Source: Rhynchopus euleeides
Taxonomy: Eukaryota > Euglenozoa > Diplonemea > Diplonemida > Diplonemidae
Reading direction: 5' to 3'
Assembly: GCA_963210315.1 (NCBI GenBank)
Contig: OY723274.1
Coordinates: 1,240,001-1,304,000, forward strand
Length of the DNA stretch: 64,000 nucleotides
The notes below the pieces were generated by a model. The model made no database searches and was not told the origin of the DNA. It was given only the letters and a program-made list of their open reading frames with translations. The first letter of the stretch is position 1, and every line of letters starts with the position of its first letter. Of the stretch, positions 1-9,204 are shown in pieces. The translations under genes were made by a program, and so were the position numbers.

Positions 1-394
1 GACCGACTGCGTTTATTGCCGATGCATAATTTTTGACTGTGCTTGTTGTCAAGTGGGTCATTCCCGCCAGAAACAGAACTGCTGCATCTTCCGAGGGGGG
101 TAGGGAGAGGTCTGCTGTCACACACCAACTTTCCAGTCTTTTCCATAGCCCACCCCTGGTGGAGATTGTGCGTTCCGCCAGGCTCTCTTTCATGACTTCT
201 TCCAGCCGTTCCTTTGCTTCCCACAGAGTGTGGTCGTCCCTGGCCCGGGTCCTTGCCGGCGCAGCTTGCGTGTACACCTCCGACAGAGTGTTCTGGACGA
301 TGTTCTGGGGGGCGGGAGGGGGGGTAGGGGGTTGGGGGGGCCTTTCCTGTCCCAGTTTTTGGCAGAGTGCCGTGATTTGGCCGAGTGCCTGCAT
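1..394 (-). CDS. Tyrosine recombinase, N-terminal fragment (copy A, truncated by window edge)
   Basis: Inverted counterpart of the first 131 codons of the recombinase at 1732-2796; bases 1-468 match 1658-2125 in inverse. The ATG at 394-392 lies 24 bp past the gag stop, as in copy B. Only the N-terminal, non-catalytic part is present: the arginine, HxxR and tyrosine motifs would lie left of the window. Function is therefore taken from copy B. Confidence 0.75.
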   Translation of the reverse strand, partial: MQALGQITALCQKLGQERPPQPPTPPPAPQNIVQNTLSEVYTQAAPARTRARDDHTLWEAKERLEEVMKESLAERTISTRGGLWKRLESWCVTADLSLPPSEDAAVLFLAGMTHLTTSTVKNYASAINAVG

Positions 395-417
395 GATGTC
401 CTGGCCGAGTGCCGGTG

Positions 418-1401
418 TTAATTCCAGTTGGTGTTGCCCCGGGGTTTCCCCCCCTTTCCCCCCTTTCCCTGAAATGTGTGGTGGGGGTAGGGGGAATACC
501 GATTCGGGGGGGGAAAAGACTGGGGAGGGCCACCGTTGCCCCCCTTTCCCCCCTTCGTCGTGCGTGCACGCCCCGCCAGCTTGGCGATGGCCCGGTCAGC
601 AGCGGATGCTTCCGTGTCGGCCGTCCGCATCTCCGCCTCCACCTGCGCCCGGGGGATCCTGTGTTGTTTCCACGCCTCATTCACCACCAGCTCGTGCAGC
701 AGCTGGTTCCCCATCTGGGTCACGGTGGTGGACCAGAACCCCCGCTCAGCAGCCTCCTGCGCGAGGGCGACCCACGTGCTCAGGTGGGTCACCTTGTTCG
801 ATGTCCCGAACTGCAGCCTCAGGTCTCGGATCATCTCCCGCGCCGCTGCCACCCCTCCTGCCTTCAAAAACCCCTGCCACTGGGAGACGCAAGCCGGCCT
901 CATGTTGGGCAGGCTGAGGGCCGACTGCAGGTTCCCGATTGTCGGGAGCTTGGGGGGGTCCTGGGCAGGGGGGCTGCTCCCCTCCGGTTGCGCCTGTGCC
1001 GCCCCGGCCTCACCTCCCGCTTTCCTCCCAGTCCCCGCCTGCTTGGCGCCTTCGCGGACCGCCTTGGCGAGGTCTAGTACCGACTCTCTCATGAGGTCGA
1101 GTTGTGCCTTGGTCTGCTTCCTCGCGTATTCATGCACCGATCTGAGGTTGGCGTAGTCAAACCCCACCACGGGGATGGTGCATTCTTGCAACCCCGTGGG
1201 CTCGACTTCATCGAGTTCCTCTAACGGCAGGGTGTAGAGGATGGTGTACGTGTTGTCCTCATTTTTTCGCAGCACCCCCGCGTGGCGAGAGTACTCTCCC
1301 CCAATTTCGTCGCCATCCTGTGGGGATGCTCTGACCTCGTACACAATCTCGGTCACTCCGCGCTGGTGGAGCCTGTCGAGCATCTGTGTAACCGCTTCCA
1401 T
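418..1401 (-). CDS. Gag-like protein of the tyrosine-recombinase retrotransposon (327 aa)
   Basis: First ORF after the A1 repeat, followed 24 bp later by the recombinase start, which is the gag position in DIRS/PAT-type elements. The ATG at 1401 (MEAVTQML) is preferred over an in-frame ATG at 1590, because the 63 codons upstream lie mostly in the terminal repeat and would be constrained as DNA. The C terminus is rich in Gly, Lys and Pro (repeated GKGGKGGK) and ends at a TAA at 418-420; such a basic Gly-rich tail could bind nucleic acid. No zinc knuckle is visible. The middle is Ala-rich and probably helical. There is no recognisable homology beyond position and composition, so gag is a positional call. 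This is the intact gag of the family here; copy B keeps only its last 16 codons. Confidence 0.6.
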   Translation of the reverse strand: MEAVTQMLDRLHQRGVTEIVYEVRASPQDGDEIGGEYSRHAGVLRKNEDNTYTILYTLPLEELDEVEPTGLQECTIPVVGFDYANLRSVHEYARKQTKAQLDLMRESVLDLAKAVREGAKQAGTGRKAGGEAGAAQAQPEGSSPPAQDPPKLPTIGNLQSALSLPNMRPACVSQWQGFLKAGGVAAAREMIRDLRLQFGTSNKVTHLSTWVALAQEAAERGFWSTTVTQMGNQLLHELVVNEAWKQHRIPRAQVEAEMRTADTEASAADRAIAKLAGRARTTKGGKGGNGGPPQSFPPPNRYSPYPHHTFQGKGGKGGKPRGNTNWN

Positions 1402-1439
1402 TTTAAGAGCTTCTCCCACGGACTGCTTCTCTGAAGTGT

Positions 1440-1657
1440 AAAAAGAGAAAGGCTTTGCGCAGTCCGTGGGAGAAAGTAAGTTGGAGCTTGTCGTTACCTG
1501 AGGTGTGGGGGGTTGTGTGTAAAACCCAAGAATTATACGGACTGCAAGCCAACATTCCTGTGACCGAATAGAGAAGGGGAGAGATGGCATGGAACCGAGG
1601 GGAGAGGGGGGCAGGAACCTTGGGAACTCCGACTAGTGAGCAGGCCCACTGTGGCCA
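1440..1657 (-). repeat. Terminal repeat A1 of copy A (218 bp)
   Basis: Inverse of A2 at 4753-4970, both 218 bp. It starts TGGCCACAGTGGG at the element edge and ends in a five-T run before gag. It is the outer half of the split direct repeat. Confidence 0.85.
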
Positions 1658-1708
1658 GGAAAGGGGGGAAAGGGGGGGAAACCCCGGGGCAACACCAACT
1701 GGAATTAA
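1658..1708 (+). pseudogene. gag 3' remnant of copy B
   Basis: Last 16 sense codons plus TAA stop of the gag, identical to the end of the copy A gag. The upstream part is separated from it by copy A. Confidence 0.75.
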
Positions 1709-1731
1709 CACCGGCACTCGGCCAGGACATC

Positions 1732-2796
1732 ATGCAGGCACTCGGCCAAATCACGGCACTCTGCCAAAAACTGGGACAGGAAAGGCCCCCCCAACCCCCT
1801 ACCCCCCCTCCCGCCCCCCAGAACATCGTCCAGAACACTCTGTCGGAGGTGTACACGCAAGCTGCGCCGGCAAGGACCCGGGCCAGGGACGACCACACTC
1901 TGTGGGAAGCAAAGGAACGGCTGGAAGAAGTCATGAAAGAGAGCCTGGCGGAACGCACAATCTCCACCAGGGGTGGGCTATGGAAAAGACTGGAAAGTTG
2001 GTGTGTGACAGCAGACCTCTCCCTACCCCCCTCGGAAGATGCAGCAGTTCTGTTTCTGGCGGGAATGACCCACTTGACAACAAGCACAGTCAAAAATTAT
2101 GCATCGGCAATAAACGCAGTCGGTCTGCAGCAGGGGAATTGGTCCCCGCTCCCCCTTCAGGGCTATGCCAACGCACTGGCTCGTGCGACCCCCTTTTCCC
2201 CCCCGAAGCAAGCTGTCCCCGCAAAAAAGGCCGAAGTGACCCAGGCGGTGTTTGTTCTGTTCACAAGGGGGCACGAGGTGGAGGCGAACCTGTTGTTGTT
2301 TCTGTGGAAGACAGCCTGCCGCTACCGCGATGCGGCAGATCTCACGGTAAAGGATGTGAAACCCACAGCATGTGGAACACGACTCGTGGTGGATTTTTAC
2401 AGGTCAAAGGCAATCAAGACGACCCCATTTGTGGATCGCAGGTTCGCAGTTGCAGCGGGGGCGGGTTTGGAGCGTCTGATTGCGTTCGTGGTGGAGAAAA
2501 GACAGACATGCCCCTTGGAATCCCTTCTGTTCGGTGTCCCCCACTCCCAATTTCTGCGCCTTCTCCGCCAATGCCCCAACTGCCAAGAGTGGACGCTTCA
2601 TTCACCCCGACGGGGGGCCCTGCAATTTCTAGCCACACTGGCAGCCAACGGTATCCTCCCCCCCCAGGACATCCCCAGGATTGCCAGGCACAAAACCGCG
2701 AACCCCATTCTTCCCCCCACCACCATGAGATACCTCGCGAACGTGAACGAGGAGGTGGCCCTGGCCCTCTCCCCAGAGTGTTGTGCCCGTCTTTAA
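1732..2796 (+). CDS. Tyrosine recombinase (354 aa), DIRS/PAT-type retrotransposon integrase
   Basis: Integrates the element's circular DNA copy by site-specific strand exchange through a covalent phosphotyrosine. Catalytic motifs are visible in order: arginine in ACRYRDAADL (about residues 205-214), box II HSPRRGA (H-x-x-R, about residues 297-303), then ARHK with its histidine and the nucleophile tyrosine in TTMRYL near the C terminus. The N-terminal half resembles a SAM-like core-binding domain (LAERTISTRGGLWKRLESW). The ATG at 1732 is 24 bp after the gag stop; the open frame extends further upstream, but those codons overlap the gag tail and the A1 repeat. RT/RNase H follows 41 bp downstream in another frame. 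The ORF looks intact. Confidence 0.88.
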   Translation: MQALGQITALCQKLGQERPPQPPTPPPAPQNIVQNTLSEVYTQAAPARTRARDDHTLWEAKERLEEVMKESLAERTISTRGGLWKRLESWCVTADLSLPPSEDAAVLFLAGMTHLTTSTVKNYASAINAVGLQQGNWSPLPLQGYANALARATPFSPPKQAVPAKKAEVTQAVFVLFTRGHEVEANLLLFLWKTACRYRDAADLTVKDVKPTACGTRLVVDFYRSKAIKTTPFVDRRFAVAAGAGLERLIAFVVEKRQTCPLESLLFGVPHSQFLRLLRQCPNCQEWTLHSPRRGALQFLATLAANGILPPQDIPRIARHKTANPILPPTTMRYLANVNEEVALALSPECCARL

Positions 2797-2837
2797 CGGA
2801 ACTTGGTGCCCCCCCCGAGCATAGTAGCCACTCCGGC

Positions 2838-4481
2838 ATGGGAAAACGGGTGTCCAGGGGTTCCCTTCCAACCCAAGAACAACTAAAAGCCCCGTTGCAT
2901 TGCAAAAAAGTCCCTATTATTTCTATTCCTGAGGTACTTCGGATGGCCAAGGGGCCAGTGCGTGAAAGGATCAGCACACTGCTGGACATGACAGCCAACC
3001 CCCAGGCCATGGCGCGGGAGGTCTCAGAGCAGAGCTGGACCCCGGCAACTGTGAAACCCAAGAGCCAGGCCTTTTCTTCTCGTTTTTCGGTGCAGCTGGA
3101 AGAGGCAGGGCTGGTGCGGAGAGCCCCGGACTTTGATTTTGGCAAGAGAAACCCTGTTCTGGCTATTTCCCCTTTCGTTGTCTTCGAAGAAAAGCAGGGG
3201 TATGGCCCACACGGGGGCCGACTGAGGCCCATCATGTGGACCAAAGACCACAACTCCCTCGCGGCAGCTTATGGATACCGCTGCCAAGTTGTTTTCCCCA
3301 CCTCCCCAACAGTGTTGTCCAGGGTGGAATGCGAGTGCGCCTCCCAAAGAGACCTAGCGGCTTCCTTTTTTCAGATCCCCATTCCCGAAGAGTCTCAGAA
3401 ATACTTCACATACCGTGATGACAAGGGGGAGGCATACTGCCTGACCCGTTTGCCAATGGGGGCGTCGTGGTCCCCAGAGTTGATGCACCTGATCATGTAT
3501 GCACTTTCCCACTGCTATCTCTCAACCCCCCCCACGGCGGTATTCTCTCCCTCCCCATCTACATCCACTCCGGAACTGTGCGTTGACGTGTATGTCGACA
3601 ACGTGCGGTACGCGGGCACCTGGGAGCGTGTTCGGGAGGCAACGGCGGCGTTTGACGTGGCAGCGAGACGCGCCGGCGCGACGATATCTGAGGCGAGCGA
3701 CGGTGACACGGAGTACGTCTTCCTCGGGTTCGGCTTCCACTGCCGTCGAGAGGTGGGCGTTGGGCCCAAGGTGGCGAGGAAGCTGAGGGCGGCGCGGGCG
3801 GACCTGATGGCTCAGGGCGAGACGAAGCCGAGGGTTAGGCGGTGCGACTTGGAATCCTTGGGTGGTCGTCTGGTGTGGGCCTCGCCCCTGGTGGTGCAGC
3901 CTCTGGGCAGGTTTATCGACGCCATCATCGCCCTGCGCCGCAACAGCAACGCATTGAACCGTGGTGCACACCCGGACGAAGAAGTACAGCTCTCCGCGCA
4001 AACGACTGAGGCGGCGGTGCGTTGGATCGACGCTGCGCTCCAACCGAGGATGTACAAGGAGTTCACCGAGATGAGCCGAGGCCGGGGGGTAGAGATCTGG
4101 TCGGATGCTTCGGTGACGGGGTGCGGTGTTGTGGTGTCAGCAGGCGGCGCTCTTCGATCGTTTGGGCGACGCTGGACCTGGGAAGAGGCTGACGAACTGC
4201 CGGAGGAGCAGCGGTCGACGCGGATCGCGGTGCTTGAGGCACGTGCTGTGGTCTACGGCATGGAGGAGTGTGTCGGGGAGAACGCCTGGGGTGCCAACGT
4301 GAAGTGGTACCTTGACAACACCGCGGTGATCGGGGCGCTGCAGCGCGGGTATTCTCCGGCTCGGGCACTGAACAGAGAGGTGATGCGGATCCTGGGGCTG
4401 ACGTCATCATATTTCACAGCGGTGCAATGGGCCTACATCAAATCACGGGATAACCCCGCAGACAAGCCGAGCCGGAGGTAG
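2838..4481 (+). CDS. Reverse transcriptase-RNase H polyprotein (547 aa), DIRS order
   Basis: Copies element RNA to DNA. RT motifs: LRPIMWTKDHN, motif A DLAASFFQIPI, motif B TRLPMGASWSPELMH, motif C VDVYVDNVRYAG. The catalytic YxDD box reads YVDN, so the second Asp is Asn; the second element family here reads WIDN, so this looks like a lineage feature and not decay. RNase H residues follow: SDASVTGCG (Asp), LEARAVVYG (Glu), WYLDNTAV (Asp), SRDNPADKPSR (Asp). The ATG at 2838 is the first plausible start after the recombinase stop; the frame is open further upstream, overlapping the recombinase, so the true start is uncertain. It ends 16 bp before B1. No aspartic protease or DDE integrase is present, as expected for DIRS-type elements. 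Confidence 0.88.
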   Translation: MGKRVSRGSLPTQEQLKAPLHCKKVPIISIPEVLRMAKGPVRERISTLLDMTANPQAMAREVSEQSWTPATVKPKSQAFSSRFSVQLEEAGLVRRAPDFDFGKRNPVLAISPFVVFEEKQGYGPHGGRLRPIMWTKDHNSLAAAYGYRCQVVFPTSPTVLSRVECECASQRDLAASFFQIPIPEESQKYFTYRDDKGEAYCLTRLPMGASWSPELMHLIMYALSHCYLSTPPTAVFSPSPSTSTPELCVDVYVDNVRYAGTWERVREATAAFDVAARRAGATISEASDGDTEYVFLGFGFHCRREVGVGPKVARKLRAARADLMAQGETKPRVRRCDLESLGGRLVWASPLVVQPLGRFIDAIIALRRNSNALNRGAHPDEEVQLSAQTTEAAVRWIDAALQPRMYKEFTEMSRGRGVEIWSDASVTGCGVVVSAGGALRSFGRRWTWEEADELPEEQRSTRIAVLEARAVVYGMEECVGENAWGANVKWYLDNTAVIGALQRGYSPARALNREVMRILGLTSSYFTAVQWAYIKSRDNPADKPSRR

Positions 4482-4496
4482 CGCAGGGGTAGCGAA

Positions 4497-4752
4497 GGGG
4501 TGTCGTTCGGCGCTGATCGCGCGGCTCTTCCGCTGCGTCCTGCGGCGACCTGCGTCTTTGGTGACTTCAGCCGCGCGCTCAGCTTACCCCTGCGCTACGA
4601 ACAGTAATGGTAACAGAAGATCGTGCTGCCCACTCCCCACTCCCCTCTCCACCACACTTGTAGGAAGGCTAAGTGCCAAGAGGGCAAGGCTTGCCCGGAA
4701 TGTGTTGCTGCGTACACTTAGCCTCCCTCACACAGGAACCGATGGGGAACTC
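4497..4752 (+). repeat. Split direct repeat B1 (256 bp)
   Basis: 256 bp direct repeat of 4987-5242; the one difference I found is CAGCTTACC here versus CAGCGTACC there. It starts 16 bp after the RT/RNase H stop and joins A2 directly. Confidence 0.9.
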
Positions 4753-4970
4753 TGGCCACAGTGGGCCTGCTCACTAGTCGGAGTTCCCAAGGTTCCTGCC
4801 CCCCTCTCCCCTCGGTTCCATGCCATCTCTCCCCTTCTCTATTCGGTCACAGGAATGTTGGCTTGCAGTCCGTATAATTCTTGGGTTTTACACACAACCC
4901 CCCACACCTCAGGTAACGACAAGCTCCAACTTACTTTCTCCCACGGACTGCGCAAAGCCTTTCTCTTTTT
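4753..4970 (+). repeat. Split direct repeat A2 (218 bp)
   Basis: Same sequence as A1 of copy A, there on the opposite strand. The B1/A2 joint (GGAACTC|TGGCCAC) reproduces the expected circle junction of element end and element start. A 16 bp pyrimidine linker (4971-4986) separates it from B2. Confidence 0.9.
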
Positions 4971-4986
4971 CCCTTCCCTCCCACCC

Positions 4987-5242
4987 GGGGTGTCGTTCGG
5001 CGCTGATCGCGCGGCTCTTCCGCTGCGTCCTGCGGCGACCTGCGTCTTTGGTGACTTCAGCCGCGCGCTCAGCGTACCCCTGCGCTACGAACAGTAATGG
5101 TAACAGAAGATCGTGCTGCCCACTCCCCACTCCCCTCTCCACCACACTTGTAGGAAGGCTAAGTGCCAAGAGGGCAAGGCTTGCCCGGAATGTGTTGCTG
5201 CGTACACTTAGCCTCCCTCACACAGGAACCGATGGGGAACTC
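4987..5242 (+). repeat. Split direct repeat B2, right end of copy B (256 bp)
   Basis: Terminal copy of B. Its last bases GGGGAACTC form the element's right border; the next base, 5243, is LINE coding sequence read on the minus strand. Confidence 0.9.
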
Positions 5243-7223
5243 CCATTTCGCCAGGGCGCGGGGGCCCCCCCACTTTTGGCGGCTGCGCCTTCTTCTCGCA
5301 CGCTTCTACCCACAGCAGGTTGAAGTCCCCCTTCGCCCAGCGATCGAAAGTCCTCAGCCTGTCCCTGATGGTCCCCTCCATCCTGTCCCCCATCCGCGCC
5401 CCCCGTAGCAGGACTGACGGGGCCAGCAGCAGCGCTGTCCATGCCTGCACTGTGTTGTGGGCCGCCACCTCCCGGAGTAGACCGGCAAACGTCCGCGTCC
5501 ATGATGCGACGAGGTGGTGCGGCACGGATTCCCACACCTTGATGTGCTCCGCTCTCACTGCTTCGAGCCCTGGGAGGGCTTTTGCCTGCACCCCTTCCCC
5601 CGCCGGCACTGCTTCGGGTTCCGGCTCGAGTCTGTGCCGACAAGCCAAACACGCTGTGTACTTGAGCGCGATGACGTTCTCGCAGCGAACACACTCCCGA
5701 TACCCGATGGCGCGCAGGACACTGGGGGTCACCGTTTCACCCCTGGCTGCGTGCTTGTTCAGGTGCCCCAGCATGGACCCCCGGAGGATAGGCACGCCAC
5801 ATTGCATAAGGGAGGTGCGACAGCTGTCGTGCGGGCAGTACACCTTGTCCGTGGCCCTTTGCACCAACTTTGCCTCCACCGTAGCTGCGTCCATGCCCTC
5901 CGGCGTGGTGATAACCTGCTCCCCTACAGACTCCGTGGTGAGGAAAGCGGGGTGCGCCATCCTGATGAGGTCTAGCAGTTGGCCCCTTGGGATGTCCACT
6001 TGTTCGTAGTGGTCCCCAGCTAAAGCAATCACCCGGGTGCGCTTGAGGAGGTCTCTATCCTTCACACTACGGGGGCGGATCGCCACGACTCGATGAGCAC
6101 CCGGTTGAATGACCACTATATGCAGGTCCCAGAGCCGCGCCGCCAGTTGCAGGGTGAGGTGGTCCATCCACCCGTCCTCTCCGATCGCGTTGGCATATGC
6201 CAGGAAAGCCTCCTTGGCCCCCCCGAAAAATGCCACCAGTTCCGGTCGCGACTTGGCCGACTTGGCGAGGTCAGCTCGACGCGCCCCGATCACTTCAGCC
6301 TCGAAACCCAGGGCCCAGTACCCGCAATCCCCCGTGGCGGAATTGGGGATGCGGGAGGCGTGCAGCAGGCGCAGTGTCGAATCAACATCAGCCCAGTCCC
6401 GCCCATCCATCGCGCTATCCTCTTCCGCACCGCCCCTGAGGTCCCCGGGAAGGAGGTGCACCGGCTCCGCCCCGCTCCCCCGCACCGCGACCTGTCCCTC
6501 TTGGCCTCCCGGCCCCCACGCCCATGACGGCATCCCCCTTGCTCGCCATACTATCTGTACACCCGTTTTTATAAAAAGGAGGGGCGTGCGTGGCCCCTTC
6601 CACTCGCCACACTTCCTCACCACCCACCTCAACGCTGCGCCCCAGCGGAGGATGCCCCGTGTCGATGCACCCGGCGGGGGGGGCGGGGGGGGTGAGGTGG
6701 GGGGTGGGGGAGGGGGTGAGGGTGGGGTGGGGCGGGGGATGGGTGGACGGAAGGGGACAAGGTAGACAGGGAGCGAGAGGAGAAACTCGGGGAAGACAGC
6801 ACAACAGGAAGAGACACCCGAGGGGAAAGGCCCGGCCCCCACGACCCCTCCCTCCCTATCTGCTGTGGGGGCACCGGTCGGGGTGCCCCGGGTCGCGCGC
6901 CGATCTGCTCTCCCAGTCGAAGACTGGCTTCGCGGTAAACCGCGGGCGTGGCTGTCGACCACGCGCCTGTGGGTTCCCCCACGCGTTTCTGGGTGCGCAC
7001 CCAGGGACCGGGCCCGGAGCCACTGACGGGCTCTATGCGCATCGTTTCGCCCTGCTAAGAGGACGGCGCACGGTACCACTCGGCCCGCTCGCCTGCTCCG
7101 CCGCCCCAGGAGGGCCGTCAGCCGCCCCCTCCTTCTCGCCCGCCATCGCCCGCGTCGCCTTCTTCTGGCCGGCTTGGCCCAGCTCGCCGCTGTCACTGCC
7201 GCGAGAAGTCCCAGCATCGTCAT
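5243..7223 (-). CDS. OTU-protease-containing LINE ORF, N-terminal part (truncated by insertion)
   Basis: About 660 codons from an ATG at 7223. Order: Arg-rich basic start, a hydrophobic stretch (VFPEFLLSLPVYLVPF), a Pro-rich tract, then an OTU-like cysteine protease domain with TGDCGYWAL (catalytic Asp/Cys region, near 6330) and GDHYEQV (catalytic His region, near 6010). Next come a C2H2-type finger (CPHDSC ... HLNKH, near 5840-5760) and a CX2C-X11-CX2C ribbon (CVRCENV ... CLAC, near 5690-5645). The same domain order occurs in the LINE at 15963-28658, which goes on to RT and endonuclease. The frame runs 11 codons into repeat B2 before stopping; those codons are not native. OTU domains remove ubiquitin in other proteins; activity here is inferred only from the motifs. 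Confidence 0.72.
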
Positions 7224-7544
7224 CCGCCGGGGTGGGGGGGATGGGGGGGGTGAGGGAGGGTTTTTTTTCGATGTTTGTTGGGTTTTGAAAAGTGGGGAAC
7301 GGGGAAATCTATTGGCTCGGTTTGTACCTTCCCGTTGTGAAGATATTCACCGGGCAGTTACCGAGCTTGGGGAGGGGGTTGTTGAGTAAGACAAACACGA
7401 AAATTGGGGAGGGGGGGGGGTGGGGCGGAAGCGGATGGCAGGCTGAGATGGTGATGCCTCGCTTTTGTGTCGTTTGTGGTCGGTGGGGAGCCGAGCCTCT
7501 GCGGTGTGGGGACAGCCCCGTACCCCACCAGCCGCGTTACGCAA

Positions 7545-7583
7545 CCAATGAAGTACAGAAACTGTAGCTTAAGAAATCGTTGG
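7545..7583 (-). promoter_or_regulatory. Conserved LINE 5'-terminal motif with hairpin
   Basis: On the minus strand it starts CCAACGATTTCTTAAG, then AGCTACAGTTTCTGTACTT, which can fold as TACAG-TTT-CTGTA with flanking AAG/CTT. Nearly the same 37 bp begin the second LINE at 15620, although the two ORFs are clearly diverged. A role in promoter function or RNA end processing is inference. Confidence 0.5.
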
Positions 7584-7687
7584 CGCCATTCTCAGAAGAA
7601 GTCCTCGGCAGGGGTGGGGGGGGTGGGGGTAAACAGCCCGCCGCAGGCGCCGGAAATTTTCAGGCGTGGTTTATTATGTTGTGTTGC

Positions 7688-8784
7688 CAGGGCGTTCGCT
7701 ACTGGGCGAAGTTGGGCCAACTTCGCCTAAATAAATAAATGTTCGGATTTACTTCGCCCCAACTTCGCCCAACAACTTCGCCCAAGGGGGCGAAGTTGGA
7801 TAAAAAAATTCTGGGCTCGGCCCCCACCCCCCGAAGGGGGGTGGGTGGGAAAGAGCCCACGGGATCACGAGCCTCAGGGGATGGGGAATGCTCGAAGAAG
7901 GAAGTGTCAGAAGGAGACCACAACTGCCTTCCCCAAAGCAGTGATCTGAGTAGGTACCGTACCAGGTACCGGGGGGTAGTACCCCCTGGTACCCCCAAAA
8001 TGGCCGTTTTCAGTTTCGCGAAATTTGCATTTCCGGCGTTTTTCAGAGCTGTGGTGGGGTCACTTTGCTCTGGGAGATGAGTTTTTGGCCAATCAAATTT
8101 TTTCCGATTTTCCTTAGGAAATGTGGACCAGCCCAAAATGAAAAATGGAGGGGGGGTACTTCGAACCCGAGGTCAAAAAAAATTTGCGACCAACCAAACT
8201 CATCTCCCAGAGCAAAATGACCACACTACTGGCCGGAATTGATCCGGAAATTCCTAATTTCTGAAAATTTTTGGGCTGGGACCCAAGTCTGGATTTTCGA
8301 AGTCCCGGGGGGTACCGGGGGGTAGTACCTGGTACGGTACCTACTCAGATCACTGCCCAAAGTACGATGTATTGCTCCGCCCAGACCCCCCTGTGGCGTA
8401 TGTCTGGTGCCCAAGTCCTTTCAAGTTGCATGAATCTATCCATCCGCAATGAACAGATGTTCACTACCGTGGCCTCCGGCGGCTGGGGGGCTCCGCCCCC
8501 CAGACACCCTGACAGCCGAACTGTGTGGCACAGCGGTCCTGCCGATCCACGCGTTTCGCTCATAAGCAAGGCTATTAGTGTCTTCGGAGGTACTAACAGC
8601 CTTGCCAGAAGTGCAGTGATCTGCCCTCTCAAGGAGAGGTAGCCAATGTGTACCTCCCGAGGGGGCGCGAAGCGCCCCCGAGGGGCGCCTCCCCGACGGA
8701 TAAAAAAATTTCCCGAATTCCCAAAACCCTAAATAAAACTTCGCCCACCCCACACGGGAGCAGTGGGCGATAGCGAACGCCCTG
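7688..8784. mobile_element. Non-autonomous hAT-like element (1097 bp)
   Basis: Terminal inverted repeats CAGGGCGTTCGCTA at both ends, flanked by a perfect 8 bp target duplication TGTGTTGC (7680-7687 and 8785-8792). CAGGG ends and an 8 bp duplication are typical of hAT elements. No transposase is present. It contains many GGGCGAAGTTGG-like words near its left end (7700-7795) and a complete nested MITE at 7939-8355. Confidence 0.75.
7939..8355 (+). mobile_element. MITE, 7 bp target duplication family, copy 1 (417 bp)
   Basis: Ends CAGTGATCTGAGTAGGTACC in inverted orientation, flanked by the direct duplication CCCAAAG (7932-7938, 8356-8362). Two further copies lie at 35178 and 35816, and a solo end at 11434. 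It has no coding capacity. Confidence 0.85.
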
Positions 8785-8905
8785 TGTGTTGCCGTTGTGT
8801 TGGCCGGAAATATTCAGGGACAATTCAGGGACGGAGAGCCAGCCACCTGGCCCAACCAAAAACAGGATTTTGTATCCCGCGGGGACACATTGCGACCCTC
8901 CCTCC

Positions 8906-9097
8906 AGCTCACTTTACCTCCCCGGGGTCTGGTAGGGCAGGGAGTGTAAAGTGCAGGGCGGGGAGTGTAAAGTACTTTACACTCCCCGCGGGTCACTTTA
9001 CACTCCCTCCAGCTCACTTTACACTCCCTGCGGGTCTACTTTACACTCCCCGGGAGTTACTTTACACTCCCTGCGGCTACTTTACACTCCCCGGGGC
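8906..9097. repeat. TTTACACTCCC short tandem/inverted repeat cluster
   Basis: About eight imperfect copies of a 20-28 bp unit built on TTTACACTCCC plus a GC-rich spacer, the first two in reverse orientation. Related words (CATTTTACGCTCCC) occur in the hairpin at 10415-10537. No gene is visible from 8793 to 9125. Confidence 0.6.
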
Positions 9098-9125
9098 TGA
9101 CACGCTGAAAATGGCCAAAAATCGC

Positions 9126-9204
9126 TAAGGGCCCAGGACCCCTATACACACACCATAACCCCTTCTGGGACCAAAAAGTGCACGAAGGGGGTTAAAACGG
9201 CTTA
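9126..9204 (+). repeat. Dispersed repeat R1, copy 1, left part
   Basis: Matches about 15398-15475, including GGGACCAAAAAGTG and GTTAAAACGGCTTA. It continues at 9961 after the inserted transposon, and the copy near 15.4 kb gives the uninterrupted (empty) site. Confidence 0.7.

Larger units (their letters stand above)
1..1657 (-). mobile_element. Tyrosine-recombinase retrotransposon, copy A (5' part; runs off window)
   Basis: Minus-strand copy of a DIRS-order element. Reading leftwards it has terminal repeat A1 (1657-1440), gag (1401-418) and the start of the tyrosine recombinase (from 394). The rest lies beyond the window start. Its outer end abuts position 1658, where the gag 3' end of plus-strand copy B begins. 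The simplest reading is that copy A inserted into the gag of copy B, between TTCAG and GGAAAGG of that gene. The alternative is a fold-back assembly artefact, because 1-468 is an exact inverted copy of 1658-2125 as far as I compared them. Confidence 0.8.
1658..5242 (+). mobile_element. Tyrosine-recombinase retrotransposon, copy B (3' part)
   Basis: Order on the plus strand: last 16 codons of gag, tyrosine recombinase, RT/RNase H, then B1 (4497-4752), A2 (4753-4970) and B2 (4987-5242). The B1-A2-B2 tail is the split-direct-repeat signature of PAT/Ngaro/Kangaroo-like elements. The right edge at 5242 cuts the OTU-LINE ORF that continues at 5243, so this copy is inserted in that LINE. Its own A1 and most of its gag are predicted to lie left of the window, beyond copy A. 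No DAM-type methyltransferase domain, found in some DIRS elements, was seen. Confidence 0.85.
5243..7583 (-). mobile_element. OTU-domain non-LTR retrotransposon (LINE 1), 5' part
   Basis: Minus-strand LINE, broken at 5242/5243 by retrotransposon copy B. Its 5' end is placed at 7583 because the first 40 or so bases (starting CCAACGATTTCTTAAG) match the start of the second LINE at 15620. The RT and endonuclease parts would lie left of the window, beyond the inserted elements. About 360 bp of leader precedes the ORF and holds nothing else recognisable. Confidence 0.75.

Noticed and set aside
1584..4481. 965-codon plus ORF taken as one protein
   Set aside because: The first 418 codons overlap the A1 repeat and the recombinase; RT homology begins only after 2838.
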